From Bacillota bacterium (GTDB taxonomy: Bacteria; Bacillota; Clostridia; Christensenellales; Aristaeellaceae): a stretch of DNA of 64,000 bases. Made by a program: the position numbers and the translations under genes. The notes beneath the pieces were generated by a model. That model did not search any database and was not told where the DNA came from. It saw only the letters and a program-made list of their open reading frames with translations. This document shows, piece by piece, positions 33,318 through 44,723 of the stretch (its first letter is position 1; every line of letters starts with the position of its first letter). The stretch spans positions 62,001 to 126,000 of the forward strand of contig JAEZTL010000001.1 of the NCBI GenBank assembly GCA_023421395.1, written 5' to 3'.

Positions 33318-34019
33318 CTATTCGCCGTCCAGCGGGAACTTTTTCTCGAACTCCAACGCCGCGTCGTAGATCAGCTTATGCCCTTGGTCGTTGGGGTGGA
33401 TGCCGTCCTCGCACAGGACATCCTCGCCCCGGACCGCGGAGAGAAACGCCTCCCGAAGCGGCAGCCACCGGCAGTTGACCTCCGAGGCCACCTTCATCAC
33501 CAGCGTGGAGTAGTACTCCTGCCAACGGTAGATGCGCTCCGGAACGCCCAGGAAGCGGAGGATATTGCCCTCGTCCAGTCCGTCCTTCACGATCCACCTC
33601 AGGTAGCGCCTGGGGTCCAGCGGCGGCAGGCTGCATAACAGCGGCGTGCCGCCCATCCTGCGCACATGGTCGGCCATCTCCTTCAGCGCCGTCGTGAACT
33701 GGTCTGCCGGCGTATGGGGGACGTGGGGTGCGTCGGGCGCGTCGGCCACCGCGGCCCAGTCAAAATCGCAGTCGTTGCCGCCGTACTCGATGACCACCAG
33801 TTTATCCCGAAACGCCTCCGCATCCATGGACTTCATGGCCGAAAGCGCCTCCGGCGCGGTGCGGCCCATCCTGGACAGGTTTTCAAAGGGAACCTTGAAG
33901 GTCCTGGACAGCATCGAGATGGCGCTGTCCTTGAGCAGCGTGTAGCGACGGCGCGCGGGATCGTACACCACGCCCTTGAGCACCGAGTCGCCCCATACTT
34001 GAATGCCCGCGTACTGCAT
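33318..34019 (-). CDS. SGNH/GDSL-family hydrolase
   Basis: A 233-residue esterase-like protein without a signal peptide. Block I is VWGDSVLKG with the nucleophile Ser, block III is IEYGGNDCDFDW, and block V is EDGIHPNDQGHKLI with the catalytic Asp and His. Such enzymes remove acyl groups from lipids, sugars or proteins. The substrate is unknown. ATG 34019 follows GAGGGGCGG; an upstream ATG at 34055 lacks an RBS. Confidence 0.88.
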   Translation of the reverse strand: MQYAGIQVWGDSVLKGVVYDPARRRYTLLKDSAISMLSRTFKVPFENLSRMGRTAPEALSAMKSMDAEAFRDKLVVIEYGGNDCDFDWAAVADAPDAPHVPHTPADQFTTALKEMADHVRRMGGTPLLCSLPPLDPRRYLRWIVKDGLDEGNILRFLGVPERIYRWQEYYSTLVMKVASEVNCRWLPLREAFLSAVRGEDVLCEDGIHPNDQGHKLIYDAALEFEKKFPLDGE

Positions 34020-34102
34020 GAAACCGCCCCTCGCACATCTGGTTTTCAAAACCATTATATAAGACCTCCGTGATCATGTCAAGAGTAGAATCGCAAGATA
34101 TC

Positions 34103-34131
34103 TTGACGTTTTTGAAAGCAAATGTTATCAT
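34103..34131 (+). promoter_or_regulatory. Promoter for DUF1836-trpS
   Basis: TTGACG (34103-34108) and TATCAT (34126-34131), 17-nt spacer. Confidence 0.75.
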
Positions 34132-34156
34132 GCTCCCGTGGAAAGGGGCGTATGCG

Positions 34157-34726
34157 ATGCAGAACCAGGCGCTGGACGCGCTGATCGATTTCCTGCGCGG
34201 GTACCGGGAGGCGCGGTGGGACGAAATGCCCGACCTTGAGCTGTACATGGACCAGGTGATTACTTACCTCAAGCGGCAGCTGTCGCCGTTTCAGGATTCG
34301 CCGGACGAAAACCTCATCACGCCGTCGATCATCAACAATTATGTGAAGGCCGGGTTTGTGCCTCGGCCGGAACGGAAAAAATACGCGCGTGCGCACCTGG
34401 CGTCGCTGACGATGGCCTGCACGCTCAAGCGGGTGCTGCCCATCGAGTCGGTCAAAAAACTGATCGAGCGGGACGGCGCATCGCTGGACAGGGCGCGGTA
34501 CGACCAGTTTCTGGACGCCCAGCGGGAGGCGTTTCAGGAGGAAGCGCAGCTACTCGAGCAGCTGAAGGCGGACTTTCCGGCGGACAGCCAGTCGCTCTAC
34601 CGGCTCGCCACCCATTTCGCGCTGCGCGCCGGCGCCGACCGGCTGATTGCGGACCGGATCATGCGGCTGATCGACGAAAAGGCCGGCGCAAGGCGCGCGC
34701 CGGTTGACGATCCGGCTTCCAAATGA
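34157..34726 (+). CDS. DUF1836 domain protein
   Basis: A 189-residue protein of the DUF1836 family, recognised by DQVITYLKRQLSPF followed by LITPSIINNYVKAGFVP and RKKYARAHLASLTMAC. The N-terminal part resembles a MerR-like winged helix, so a DNA-binding role is plausible but unproven. ATG 34157 has AAAGGGG 10 nt upstream. It precedes trpS by 51 nt with no obvious separate promoter, so the two are likely co-transcribed. Confidence 0.82.
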   Translation: MQNQALDALIDFLRGYREARWDEMPDLELYMDQVITYLKRQLSPFQDSPDENLITPSIINNYVKAGFVPRPERKKYARAHLASLTMACTLKRVLPIESVKKLIERDGASLDRARYDQFLDAQREAFQEEAQLLEQLKADFPADSQSLYRLATHFALRAGADRLIADRIMRLIDEKAGARRAPVDDPASK

Positions 34727-34777
34727 TAGAATAACATGATGAAATTTGCGGACTTGAACCGGAGAGGGGACCGACAG

Positions 34778-35794
34778 ATGGAAAACCAGGAAGGCGCGAA
34801 GCGCAGGGTGATATTCAGCGGCATACAGCCCACCGGCAACCTGACGCTGGGCAACTATATCGGTGCGCTTCGAAACTTCAAGCTTCTGGAGGATGAGTAC
34901 GACTGCCTGTACTCCATCGTGGACATGCACGCGCTGACCGTGCGGCAGGACGCGGCGGAGCTCCGAAAGGCCTGCCTGAAGGTGATGAGCCTGTTCCTGG
35001 CCGTAGGCCTCGACCCGAAAAAGAGCCTGATCTACTTTCAGTCCCACGTGCCCGCCCATGCGGAATTGGCCTGGGTTCTGAACTGCTATACCTACATGGG
35101 CGAATTGTCCCGAATGACGCAGTTCAAGGACAAATCCCAAAAGCACGCCGACAACATCAACGCGGGGCTCTTCACCTATCCGGTGTTGATGGCGGCGGAT
35201 ATCCTGCTGTATCAGTCGGATCTGGTGCCCATCGGCGCCGACCAGAAGCAGCACCTGGAGCTGGCGCGGGATGTGGCCGAGCGGTTCAACGGCGTGTACG
35301 GCAAGGTATTTACCGTGCCGGAGGCCTACATCCCCAAGGTGGGCGGCCGGGTGATGAGCCTGCAGGAGCCTACCCGCAAGATGTCGAAGTCCGACCCCGA
35401 GGATACCTACATCGCCATGCTGGACGCGCCGGAAATCATCCGTAAAAAGCTGCGCCGCGCGGTCACCGACTGCGACGGCACCGTGCGCTTCGACCCCGAG
35501 GCGAAGCCGGGCGTGTCCAACCTGATGAGCATTTTGTCCACGCTGACGGGTCAGGGCTTCGAATCCATCGAGCGAGACTTCGAGGGCAAGGGCTACGGCG
35601 CGTTCAAGGACGCGGTGGCCGACGCGGTGATCGCCGCGCTGTCGCCGATCCAGGCGCGCTATCACAAGATCATCTCCGACAAGGCGTACCTCGGCGAAGT
35701 GATGACCACCAGCGCCGAGCGCGCCGCGCATCTCGCCGCCCGCACGATGTCCAAGGTGCGCAAAAAGGTGGGCCTGGCGGCTCTGACGCTATGA
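34778..35794 (+). CDS. trpS: Tryptophanyl-tRNA synthetase
   Basis: A 338-residue class I synthetase charging tRNA-Trp. The HIGH-like motif is TGNLTLGNYIG (about 20), the KMSKS motif is TRKMSKSDPED (about 200), and GADQKQHLELARDVAERFN is typical of bacterial TrpRS. ATG 34778 follows GGAGAGGGG. Only 51 nt precede it, so there is no room for a T-box of its own. It overlaps the phosphatase gene downstream by 4 nt. Confidence 0.96.
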   Translation: MENQEGAKRRVIFSGIQPTGNLTLGNYIGALRNFKLLEDEYDCLYSIVDMHALTVRQDAAELRKACLKVMSLFLAVGLDPKKSLIYFQSHVPAHAELAWVLNCYTYMGELSRMTQFKDKSQKHADNINAGLFTYPVLMAADILLYQSDLVPIGADQKQHLELARDVAERFNGVYGKVFTVPEAYIPKVGGRVMSLQEPTRKMSKSDPEDTYIAMLDAPEIIRKKLRRAVTDCDGTVRFDPEAKPGVSNLMSILSTLTGQGFESIERDFEGKGYGAFKDAVADAVIAALSPIQARYHKIISDKAYLGEVMTTSAERAAHLAARTMSKVRKKVGLAALTL

Positions 35795-36489
35795 CGCGGC
35801 GGCTTTTGCTCTCCGGCACGGCCAATACCCGCGACCTGGGCGGATACCCGGTGCCGGGCGGCGCCACGGTTTGGGGGCGTACTTTCCGCAGCGATGCGCC
35901 GGTTCAGCTGACGGCGGAGGATGTGGAGCGCCTCCGTGGGGCGGGCATTACCACCCACATCGACCTGCGCACGCTGGAGGAAGTGGAAAGGCGGCCCAGC
36001 GCGCTAAGGAACATGCCGGGTTTTGAGTACCACCACGTGGACCTCTGCGCGGCGATGCAGATGCTGCCGGAGACCGAGGAAGGCGTGGCCGTCTCCTACC
36101 TTGAGATGACCCGGCAGACGGAGCCTATGGCGCGAATCTTCGGCATCATCGCGGCCACCCGGGGCCCGTTGCTCTTCCACTGCACCGCGGGCAAGGATCG
36201 GACCGGCGTGGTGGCGGCGATTCTTCTGATGCTGGCGGGCGCGGCGCGGGAGGAGATTCTGGCGGACTACATTCTGACCGCCGCCTACATGCGCGAGCCG
36301 ATCCGGAAGTTTCTTGAGACCGACCCGGATCTCCCGGCGTACATCATCATCCCGAAGGTCGATTTCATCGAGGGGTTTCTGGGCCGCTTTGCGGCGGCCT
36401 ATGGCGACGCGCGCCGCTATCTCCGATCCATCGGAATTTCGGAGGAAGAGACCAATTCCATAACACAACGTCTGACAGTTTTAACATAG
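35791..36489 (+). CDS. Tyrosine/serine protein phosphatase (DSP-like, PTP-LMP type)
   Basis: A 232-residue phosphatase. The P-loop HCTAGKDRTGVVAA at about 130 contains the catalytic Cys and Arg; the N-terminal TANTRDLGGYPVPGG is typical of the Y_phosphatase3 group. Relatives act on phosphotyrosine, phosphoserine or phosphoinositides. Translationally coupled to trpS (ATGA overlap). The physiological substrate is unknown. Confidence 0.9.
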   Translation: MTRRLLLSGTANTRDLGGYPVPGGATVWGRTFRSDAPVQLTAEDVERLRGAGITTHIDLRTLEEVERRPSALRNMPGFEYHHVDLCAAMQMLPETEEGVAVSYLEMTRQTEPMARIFGIIAATRGPLLFHCTAGKDRTGVVAAILLMLAGAAREEILADYILTAAYMREPIRKFLETDPDLPAYIIIPKVDFIEGFLGRFAAAYGDARRYLRSIGISEEETNSITQRLTVLT

Positions 36490-36516
36490 CCGTTTCCTTT
36501 TTGACGGGCTTTGTGC

Positions 36517-36545
36517 TTGTCAAAGGATTGGGATTGGGGTAAAAT
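36517..36545 (+). promoter_or_regulatory. Promoter for gapA
   Basis: TTGTCA (36517-36522) and TAAAAT (36540-36545), 17-nt spacer. Confidence 0.78.
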
Positions 36546-36577
36546 ACGATGGAAACAATAAGAGGAGGAAAAGGTAC

Positions 36578-37609
<1,032 letters not shown>

Positions 37610-37631
37610 GCGTACATTCGCCATACAAGAC

Positions 37632-37664
37632 AACCGGGCTCCCTTGCGGAGCCCGGTTCTTTCT
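37632..37664 (+). terminator. Terminator of gapA
   Basis: AACCGGGCTC, loop CCTTGCG, GAGCCCGGTT, then CTTTCT. Confidence 0.88.
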
Positions 37665-37686
37665 AACGCGTCGGCACGCGGGGCGT

Positions 37687-38118
37687 TTAAATGGAATAAT
37701 CGTAAGCGGGGCATTCGCTCCTGGCGATGTCCGCCAGCGTGAAGGAATCCAGGTATTGGTTAACCACCTTGTACAGCCCTTCCCACAGCGAGAGCGTCGG
37801 GCAGGCTTCCTGGCGCGGACAGCGGTTGGGCTCCTGATCCAGGCATGCCACGGGCGCCAGCGAACCCTCCAGCGCCCGGATGATCTCGCCCGCGGTGTAT
37901 TCCTCCGCAGGCCGGGTCAGCTGGTAGCCGCCGGCGGCGCCGCGGCTGGAGCGCAGAAGGCCCGCGCGGCTCAAACCCGACACGATCTGCTCCAGGTATT
38001 TGACCGATATCCCCTGACGGCCGGATATGTCCTTAAGCGCGATCCAATCGCCGCTGTCGTGCTGTGCCAGGTCCACCATCAGCCTCAGCGCATAGCGGCC
38101 CTTCGCGGAAATTTTCAT
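37687..38118 (-). CDS. Rrf2 family regulator (IscR/CymR-like)
   Basis: A 143-residue winged-helix regulator. The N-terminus MKISAKGRYALRLMVDLA and the recognition region ISVKYLEQIVSGLSRAGLL, then SSRGAAGGYQL, are standard for Rrf2. Three Cys in the C-terminal part (ACLDQEPNRCPRQEAC) are spaced much like the Fe-S ligands of IscR, so it may sense iron-sulfur status; CymR-type proteins lack these. No iron-sulfur genes are adjacent. Confidence 0.88.
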   Translation of the reverse strand: MKISAKGRYALRLMVDLAQHDSGDWIALKDISGRQGISVKYLEQIVSGLSRAGLLRSSRGAAGGYQLTRPAEEYTAGEIIRALEGSLAPVACLDQEPNRCPRQEACPTLSLWEGLYKVVNQYLDSFTLADIARSECPAYDYSI

Positions 38119-38270
38119 AAGTGCACCCCTCCGATATGAATAAAGGTATTATACCACGCTTCGGGCCCGATGAAAAGCCGGTTCGCGGAATTCGCGGCGC
38201 GTTACGGAGCTCCGCGCCATGGGATAAAAGTTTAACAGAGCAGGATGCTCTATTTTCGAAAAAACGCCAC

Positions 38271-38300
38271 TTGTAAATTGTGGCGGGGATGGGGTATAAT
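38271..38300 (+). promoter_or_regulatory. Promoter of the ATP synthase operon
   Basis: TTGTAA (38271-38276) and TATAAT (38295-38300), 18-nt spacer. Confidence 0.75.
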
Positions 38301-38322
38301 GCTTCATATGGGAGCCATATAT

Positions 38323-38562
38323 GTGGGCCTTGCGGCAGTTGCCGGCGCCGCGCTGGGCTGGGTTCAGTTTAAGCTGCTGCAACAGATCATCGAAAAACGG
38401 AAGATCTGGCTGGTTGCGGTCAAGCTGCCGCTGTGGGCGGCGGGTATGATTGCGTCTGTTGTCGTATCGGTTGCGGCGCTGGTCGGCTTCACGCTCGCGG
38501 CGAGCATCTCATTTACCGCGTTCGGGTACGCGTTCTGGCGTGCTGAGCGCAAAGGAGCATGA
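38323..38562 (+). CDS. Small membrane protein at the AtpI position of the ATP synthase operon
   Basis: A 79-residue protein with two hydrophobic segments (about 1-20 and 30-65). GTG 38323 has GGGAG 8 nt upstream and lies after the promoter. An in-frame ATG at 38308 is almost at the transcription start and has no RBS. AtpI or a similar small protein often leads such operons and may help c-ring assembly or ion handling. Sequence similarity to AtpI is not evident to me, so only position supports the link. Confidence 0.6.
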   Translation: MGLAAVAGAALGWVQFKLLQQIIEKRKIWLVAVKLPLWAAGMIASVVVSVAALVGFTLAASISFTAFGYAFWRAERKGA

Positions 38563-38571
38563 GTCTTTCGC

Positions 38572-39240
38572 ATGGAAGTGTCTGTCAACATCTATCCGGA
38601 AGCTTACCACGTGTTCGGCGTCAATGTCGGGCAGAGCGTGGTGCTCGCATGGGGCGTGCTGGCGGCGGTAATCGCACTGCTGGCGCTGGCCAACCTCTAC
38701 ATCCGCAAGCGTTTTTCCGAAAAGCCCAAGGGACTGCAGATGGTGCTGGAGATGGCCATCGGCGGGCTTGAAAACTGGGCCAGGGGTTACGTGGGGGAAT
38801 CCGCCCCCTTTATTGCGCCGGTGACGCTGACGCTCATGGTCTACGTGTTCTCGACCTCCATCATTGAGCTGTTTGGCTTGCCCGCCGCCACAGGCGACAT
38901 CAACTGCGCGATCGCGCTGGGCCTGACCTGCTTCATCGCCGTCAACGTGACGGGCCTAAGGTACCGGGGCCTCAAGGGCCGCATTGCCGCCATGTGCCAT
39001 CCGACGCCCATCGTGTTTCCCATCCGCGTGCTCACCGACCTGATCACACCGTTTTCGATGGCGATCCGGCTCTTCGCCAATATCCTCGTGGGCGCGGTCA
39101 TCATGGAGATGATTTACCACCTGGTGCCGCTCGTGCTGCCGGCGGCCTTCTCGTCGTTCTTCACGGTATTTGAAATCGGCATACAGGTATTTGTCATCGG
39201 CCTGCTGTCGCTGATATACACCAGCGAAGCGGTGGAATAA
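38572..39240 (+). CDS. atpB: F1Fo ATP synthase subunit a
   Basis: A 222-residue membrane subunit that forms the proton or sodium half-channels beside the c-ring. The essential Arg is Arg166 in FSMAIRLFANILVG, and the last helix ends FVIGLLSLIYTSEAVE, both conserved. ATG 38572 lies 9 nt after the previous stop. Subunit a is followed by c, b, delta, alpha, gamma, beta and epsilon in the standard order. Confidence 0.95.
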   Translation: MEVSVNIYPEAYHVFGVNVGQSVVLAWGVLAAVIALLALANLYIRKRFSEKPKGLQMVLEMAIGGLENWARGYVGESAPFIAPVTLTLMVYVFSTSIIELFGLPAATGDINCAIALGLTCFIAVNVTGLRYRGLKGRIAAMCHPTPIVFPIRVLTDLITPFSMAIRLFANILVGAVIMEMIYHLVPLVLPAAFSSFFTVFEIGIQVFVIGLLSLIYTSEAVE

Positions 39241-39274
39241 TTTCGGGAACCGTCGATCAAGAGGAGGATTGGAC

Positions 39275-39514
39275 ATGTCACCACTTGGACTTATCGCAAT
39301 CGGCGCCGGTATCGCGGTTTTGTGCGGCGCGGGGGCTGCCATCGGCATGGGCATCGCGACGGGCAAGGCGGCGGAGGCCATCGCGCGTCAGCCGGAGGCC
39401 TTCGGCAAGATCAACTCTTCGCTGCTTTTCGGCCTGATCCTGATGGAGACCTGCGCGATTTACGCGCTGCTGGTCTCGATTTTGCTGATTTTCGTTCTTG
39501 GAGCCAAGGTGTAA
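39275..39514 (+). CDS. atpE: F1Fo ATP synthase subunit c
   Basis: A 79-residue hairpin of two membrane helices joined by the polar loop ARQPEA. The ion-binding carboxylate is Glu58 in ILMETCAIY. Thr59 and Tyr63 occupy places that are Ser66 and Tyr70 in the sodium-binding c-ring of Ilyobacter, but the Gln32 position is Met25, so ion choice (Na+ or H+) is uncertain. ATG 39275 is 7 nt from GAGGAGG; an in-frame TTG at 39269 is too close. Confidence 0.95.
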   Translation: MSPLGLIAIGAGIAVLCGAGAAIGMGIATGKAAEAIARQPEAFGKINSSLLFGLILMETCAIYALLVSILLIFVLGAKV

Positions 39515-39550
39515 AAGGCCGTCAGGCACCAGAAACGGAGGGATGCCGGT

Positions 39551-40042
39551 TTGGAAGGACTGTTTAATCCGACGACCATTCTGCTGCACATGGTCAACAC
39601 GGTGCTGCTCATGGCCGCGTTGTACTACCTTCTGTACAAGCCTGTAAAGAAGTTCCTGAAGGCGCGGGAGGAAAAGGTGGCCGGGCAGCTCGACAGCGCC
39701 GCGGAAAGCCAAAAACAGGCCGAGGCGCTTTTGAACGAGCGCAAACGTCAGCTTGACGGCGCGGCCAGCGAGGTCGCGGGCCTGATCAAGACCGGCGAAG
39801 CCCAGGGCAAAGCCCGGGCCGACGCCGTGGTCGCCGCCGCCGAAAGCGACGCCAGGCAGATCGCCGAAAAGGCGAAGGCCCAGGTTCGCACCATAGAACA
39901 GAACGCGCAGCAGGAGCTCTACAAGGACGCGGCAAAGCTGTCCGTTCAGATTGCGTCGCTGGTGCTTGAGCGCGAGGTCAACATTGAGGACCACAGGCGC
40001 CTGCTGGACGAGTTCCTTGAAAAGGCAGGCCGAAGCGAATGA
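39551..40042 (+). CDS. atpF: F1Fo ATP synthase subunit b
   Basis: A 163-residue peripheral-stalk subunit with one N-terminal membrane helix (about 8-30) followed by a long charged helix or coiled coil. PVKKFLKAREEKVAGQLDSA after the membrane segment is typical. Start is TTG 39551 with GGAGGG 8 nt upstream. Normal length and not fused to delta. Its stop overlaps the atpH start (ATGA). Confidence 0.94.
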   Translation: MEGLFNPTTILLHMVNTVLLMAALYYLLYKPVKKFLKAREEKVAGQLDSAAESQKQAEALLNERKRQLDGAASEVAGLIKTGEAQGKARADAVVAAAESDARQIAEKAKAQVRTIEQNAQQELYKDAAKLSVQIASLVLEREVNIEDHRRLLDEFLEKAGRSE

Positions 40043-40270
40043 TTCAAGGCGTTGTGAATACCGCTTTTCCACTGACGCCGGAAGAGAAGGCCCGGCTCGA
40101 AGGCCGCATGGCCGATCTGCTGGGCGCTCCCGTGGCGCTTGAGGAACGGGTCGACAAGGCGCTTCTCGCGGGCATCACCGTGGAGATCGCCGGTCGCGTC
40201 ATGGACAATTCGCTCAAGGGAAGGCTGGCGCTGGTGCAGCGCGAGCTGATGAAACGGGGGTCGATCCTCG

Positions 40271-40278
<8 letters not shown>
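40039..40278 (+). CDS. atpH: F1Fo ATP synthase subunit delta, C-terminal domain only
   Basis: Only 79 residues, against about 175-185 for a usual delta subunit. The whole protein corresponds to the C-terminal domain: VNTAFPLTPEEKARLEGRM, LEERVDKALLAGITVEI, and NSLKGRLALVQRELMKRG. The N-terminal helical domain that caps the three alpha subunits is missing. No stop or frameshift separates a lost half: the upstream frame is intact atpF. Start ATG 40039 overlaps atpF, and the stop overlaps atpA. All neighbours are intact, so the operon is probably functional. Confidence 0.85.
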
Positions 40279-41796
<1,518 letters not shown>

Positions 41797-41800
<4 letters not shown>

Positions 41801-42672
41801 ACAGCGTCTCCGAAATCCGCCACCACATCAAGGTCGTCGACGACACCTCGAAAATCACCAGGGCCATGCACCTGATCGCCTCGGCCAAGATGAAGCGGGC
41901 CATGAACCTGCACGACCAGAACCTGGCGTTTTTCAACCAGGTGCGCGCGGGCATCCGCTTCATCCTGGATACGGCGGGCGGGCCGATCAACAACCGCTTC
42001 TTCCGCGAACACGGCAGGAAGGCGGCCTATCTGGTGATCGCGGCGGATAAGGGCCTTTGCGGCGGATACAACCAGCAGGTTTTAAAGCTGGCGCTGGACA
42101 CCATCGAAAACAGCGGACACTTGAATGTCAAGCTGTTCACCGTGGGCCACATCGCGACCGACTTCTTTTTCCGGCGGGGCATGACGCCCGACGTGCATTT
42201 TCAGCACATCATCCAGAACCCGACGCTGCGACATGCCCGCAGGATTACCGCCACGCTGATCGAGCTGTTTCTGTCCAAAGCCGTGGATGAGGTCTACGTC
42301 ATCTACACAATGATGGGCGAGCGCGGTGTGCTGACACCGACGGTAATGCGGCTTTTGCCGCTTCTGCCGGTGGATTTTTCCGACACTTCGCCCATTCACG
42401 CCAAGGTTGCCGGGTTCGAATTCTTTCCTTCGCCCGCGGACGTGGCCGAGGCGATGGCCCACGACTACCTGATGGGGCTGGTATATTCGGCGCTGGCTCA
42501 GTCCTACGCCAGCGAAAACCGCGCGCGCATGACCGCCATGGACAACGCCACCCGCAACGCCGGCGAGATGCTGGAAAAGCTCAGGCTGCAGCTCAACCAT
42601 GTGCGCCAGGATGCGATCACGCAGGAAATCACCGAGATCATGGGCGGCTCAGTAGGGGAGGAACAGGAATGA
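41797..42672 (+). CDS. atpG: F1Fo ATP synthase subunit gamma
   Basis: A 291-residue rotor shaft. N- and C-terminal helices form the central coiled coil; IRHHIKVVDDTSKITRAMHL and the C-terminal MDNATRNAGEMLEKLRLQLN and QAITQEI-like region are conserved. ATG 41797 overlaps the atpA stop; TTG/ATG further upstream (41770) would extend into atpA and is not used. Confidence 0.96.
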
Positions 42673-44081
42673 CAAACGGAACCGTGGTGCGCATTATTGG
42701 GCCGGTTCTGGACGTGGAATTTGAAAAAGGCGCGTTCCCGCCAATCCACACGCTGCTATATGCCGTCAGCGGCAGCCGCAAGGTGGCCATGGAGGTTATG
42801 CAGCACCGGGGCGACTGTGTGCGCTGCATCGCGCTGGAGGCCACAGAAGGGCTGTCCCGCGGTCTGCCCGTGGAAAATACCGGCGCGCCCATCACCGTAC
42901 CGGTGGGGCGCAAGACGCTGGGCCGGGCGCTGGACGTGCTCGGCAAGCCCATTGACGGCAAACCCCCGGTGCAACCGGATGAGCTGCTGCCTATCCACCG
43001 CAGCGCGCCCAGCTTCGACAAGCAGATGCCCGCCGCCCAGATGTTTGAGACGGGCATCAAGGTCATCGACCTTCTGGCGCCTTACGCCAAGGGTGGCAAG
43101 ATCGGCCTGTTCGGCGGCGCCGGCGTGGGCAAGACTGTGCTGATCCTGGAACTCATCCACAACATCGCCATTGAGCACGGCGGCTTTTCCGTGTTCACTG
43201 GCGTCGGTGAGCGTTCCCGCGAGGGAAACGACCTGATGCTTGAAATGGAACGATCCGGCGTCATCGACAAGACCGCCATGGTGTTTGGCCAGATGAACGA
43301 ACCGCCGGGAGCGCGCATGCGCGTGGCCATGACCGGGCTGACGCTGGCCGAGCACTTCCGAGACTCCGAAAAGCAGGACGTGCTGCTGTTCATCGACAAC
43401 ATCTTCCGCTTCATCCAGGCGGGCAGCGAGGTGTCGGCACTCCTGGGCCGCATTCCTTCGGCGGTAGGCTACCAGCCCACGCTGGCCACGGAGATCGGCG
43501 CGCTCGAAGAGCGGATCACCTCCACCAGCGACGGCTCCATTACGTCGGTGCAGGCTGTCTATGTGCCGGCCGACGACCTGACGGATCCCGCTCCCGCAGC
43601 GATCTTTTCCCATCTGGACGCCACCACCGTGCTGTCCAGGCAGGTGGCGGAGCTTGGTATCTATCCGGCGGTCAGCCCGCTGGATTCGTCCTCCCGCATC
43701 CTGTCGCCGGACGTAGTGGGCGAGGAGCACTACCGCGTGGCGCTGCGCGTGCTGGCGGCGCTGCAGCGCTACCGCGAGCTGCAGGATATCATCGCCATCC
43801 TCGGCATGGACGAACTGACCGAGGAGGACAAAAAGACCGTGCTGCGCGCCCGCCGCATCCAGCGATTCCTCTCTCAGCCAATGCACGTGGCGGAGGTGTT
43901 CAGCGGCATCCCCGGCAAGTATGTCAAGGTCGCTGACACCGTGGCCTCCTTTAAGGCCATCGTGGATGGCGAGGTGGACGACCTGCCCGAGGCCGCCTTC
44001 TTCATGGTGGGCACACTGGACGAGGCGAAGGAGAAGGGCGGGCAGCTGATCAAAGCGGCCCAGGGCCAGGAGGAGGCGTGA
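42669..44081 (+). CDS. atpD: F1Fo ATP synthase subunit beta
   Basis: A 470-residue catalytic subunit. Walker A GGAGVGKTVLI (about 155), the catalytic Glu in GVGERSREGNDL, the Walker B region LLFIDNIFRF, and the family signature PAVSPLDSSSR are in place. ATG 42669 overlaps atpG. Confidence 0.98.
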   Translation: MTNGTVVRIIGPVLDVEFEKGAFPPIHTLLYAVSGSRKVAMEVMQHRGDCVRCIALEATEGLSRGLPVENTGAPITVPVGRKTLGRALDVLGKPIDGKPPVQPDELLPIHRSAPSFDKQMPAAQMFETGIKVIDLLAPYAKGGKIGLFGGAGVGKTVLILELIHNIAIEHGGFSVFTGVGERSREGNDLMLEMERSGVIDKTAMVFGQMNEPPGARMRVAMTGLTLAEHFRDSEKQDVLLFIDNIFRFIQAGSEVSALLGRIPSAVGYQPTLATEIGALEERITSTSDGSITSVQAVYVPADDLTDPAPAAIFSHLDATTVLSRQVAELGIYPAVSPLDSSSRILSPDVVGEEHYRVALRVLAALQRYRELQDIIAILGMDELTEEDKKTVLRARRIQRFLSQPMHVAEVFSGIPGKYVKVADTVASFKAIVDGEVDDLPEAAFFMVGTLDEAKEKGGQLIKAAQGQEEA

Positions 44082-44085
44082 GCGC

Positions 44086-44496
44086 TTGACGTTTCATCTT
44101 TCGGTGGTGACGCCGGAGCGCGCTTTCTTCGACGATGAAGTCGAGATGGTGGTGCTGCAGGCGCAGGACGGTGAGTTTGGCGTGGAGCCCGGCCACTCGC
44201 CCGCGCTGGTGGCGCTCGGCGAAGGCATCACCCGCATACGACAGGAGGGGGAGTGGCGCTGGTTCGCAGCGTCCAGCGGGTACGCGTCTATCCTGCCGGA
44301 CGGCGTGTACGCGGTGCTGCAAACCGCGGAATGGCCCGAGGAGATCGATGTCAACCGCGCGCAGCGGGAAAAAGAGGAAGCCGAGGAGATCATGCGCCAG
44401 AAGCAGAGCATGCAGGAATACGCAATGACCCGTTCCATGCTCGCCCGTGCGATGGTGCGCCTCCGGGTAACCAAGGAATCCAGCGACACGAAGTGA
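44086..44496 (+). CDS. atpC: F1Fo ATP synthase subunit epsilon
   Basis: A 136-residue rotor subunit. The N-terminal beta sandwich (LSVVTPERAFFDDEVEMVV, GEFGVEPGHSPALVAL) is followed by a C-terminal two-helix region that can inhibit hydrolysis. Start is TTG 44086 behind GGAGGAGG. Last gene of the operon. Confidence 0.95.
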   Translation: MTFHLSVVTPERAFFDDEVEMVVLQAQDGEFGVEPGHSPALVALGEGITRIRQEGEWRWFAASSGYASILPDGVYAVLQTAEWPEEIDVNRAQREKEEAEEIMRQKQSMQEYAMTRSMLARAMVRLRVTKESSDTK

Positions 44497-44504
44497 ACCT
44501 ATAA

Positions 44505-44539
44505 TGCGCGCACCGCCGGTCAGTCCGGCGGTGCGCGCA
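44505..44539 (+). terminator. Hairpin at the end of the ATP synthase operon
   Basis: GCGCGCACCGCCGG, loop TCAGT, CCGGCGGTGCGCGC: a 14-bp perfect stem, but the following T-run is poor (AGTCTAT). Confidence 0.65.
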
Positions 44540-44549
44540 GTCTATCCTC

Positions 44550-44667
44550 AAGGTTCCCGAAGGGTTCAGGCATTGCCGGTGACGTGCGGGCGGGGAAGAG
44601 GACCGCGCCGTCCGTGCCCCGATCGCATGACGGAGGCGACATCATCAGTCAGCGCGCCGCCCGGAAA
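44550..44667 (-). repeat. Two-hairpin intergenic repeat, copy E (reverse orientation)
   Basis: On the minus strand it starts TTTCCGGGCGGCGCGCTGAC at 44667 and continues to CCCTTCGGGAACC. The start block matches the other four copies; the hairpins are less clear. Lies between the convergent atpC and HTH genes. Confidence 0.5.
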
Positions 44668-44723
44668 CTCTTGAAAATCTCAGGCCGCGCGGCAAAAACC
44701 CTCACGGGATCAACGCTTGGTGA

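Noticed and set aside
34727..34777. T-box before trpS
   Set aside because: The gap is only 51 nt and has no T-box sequence.
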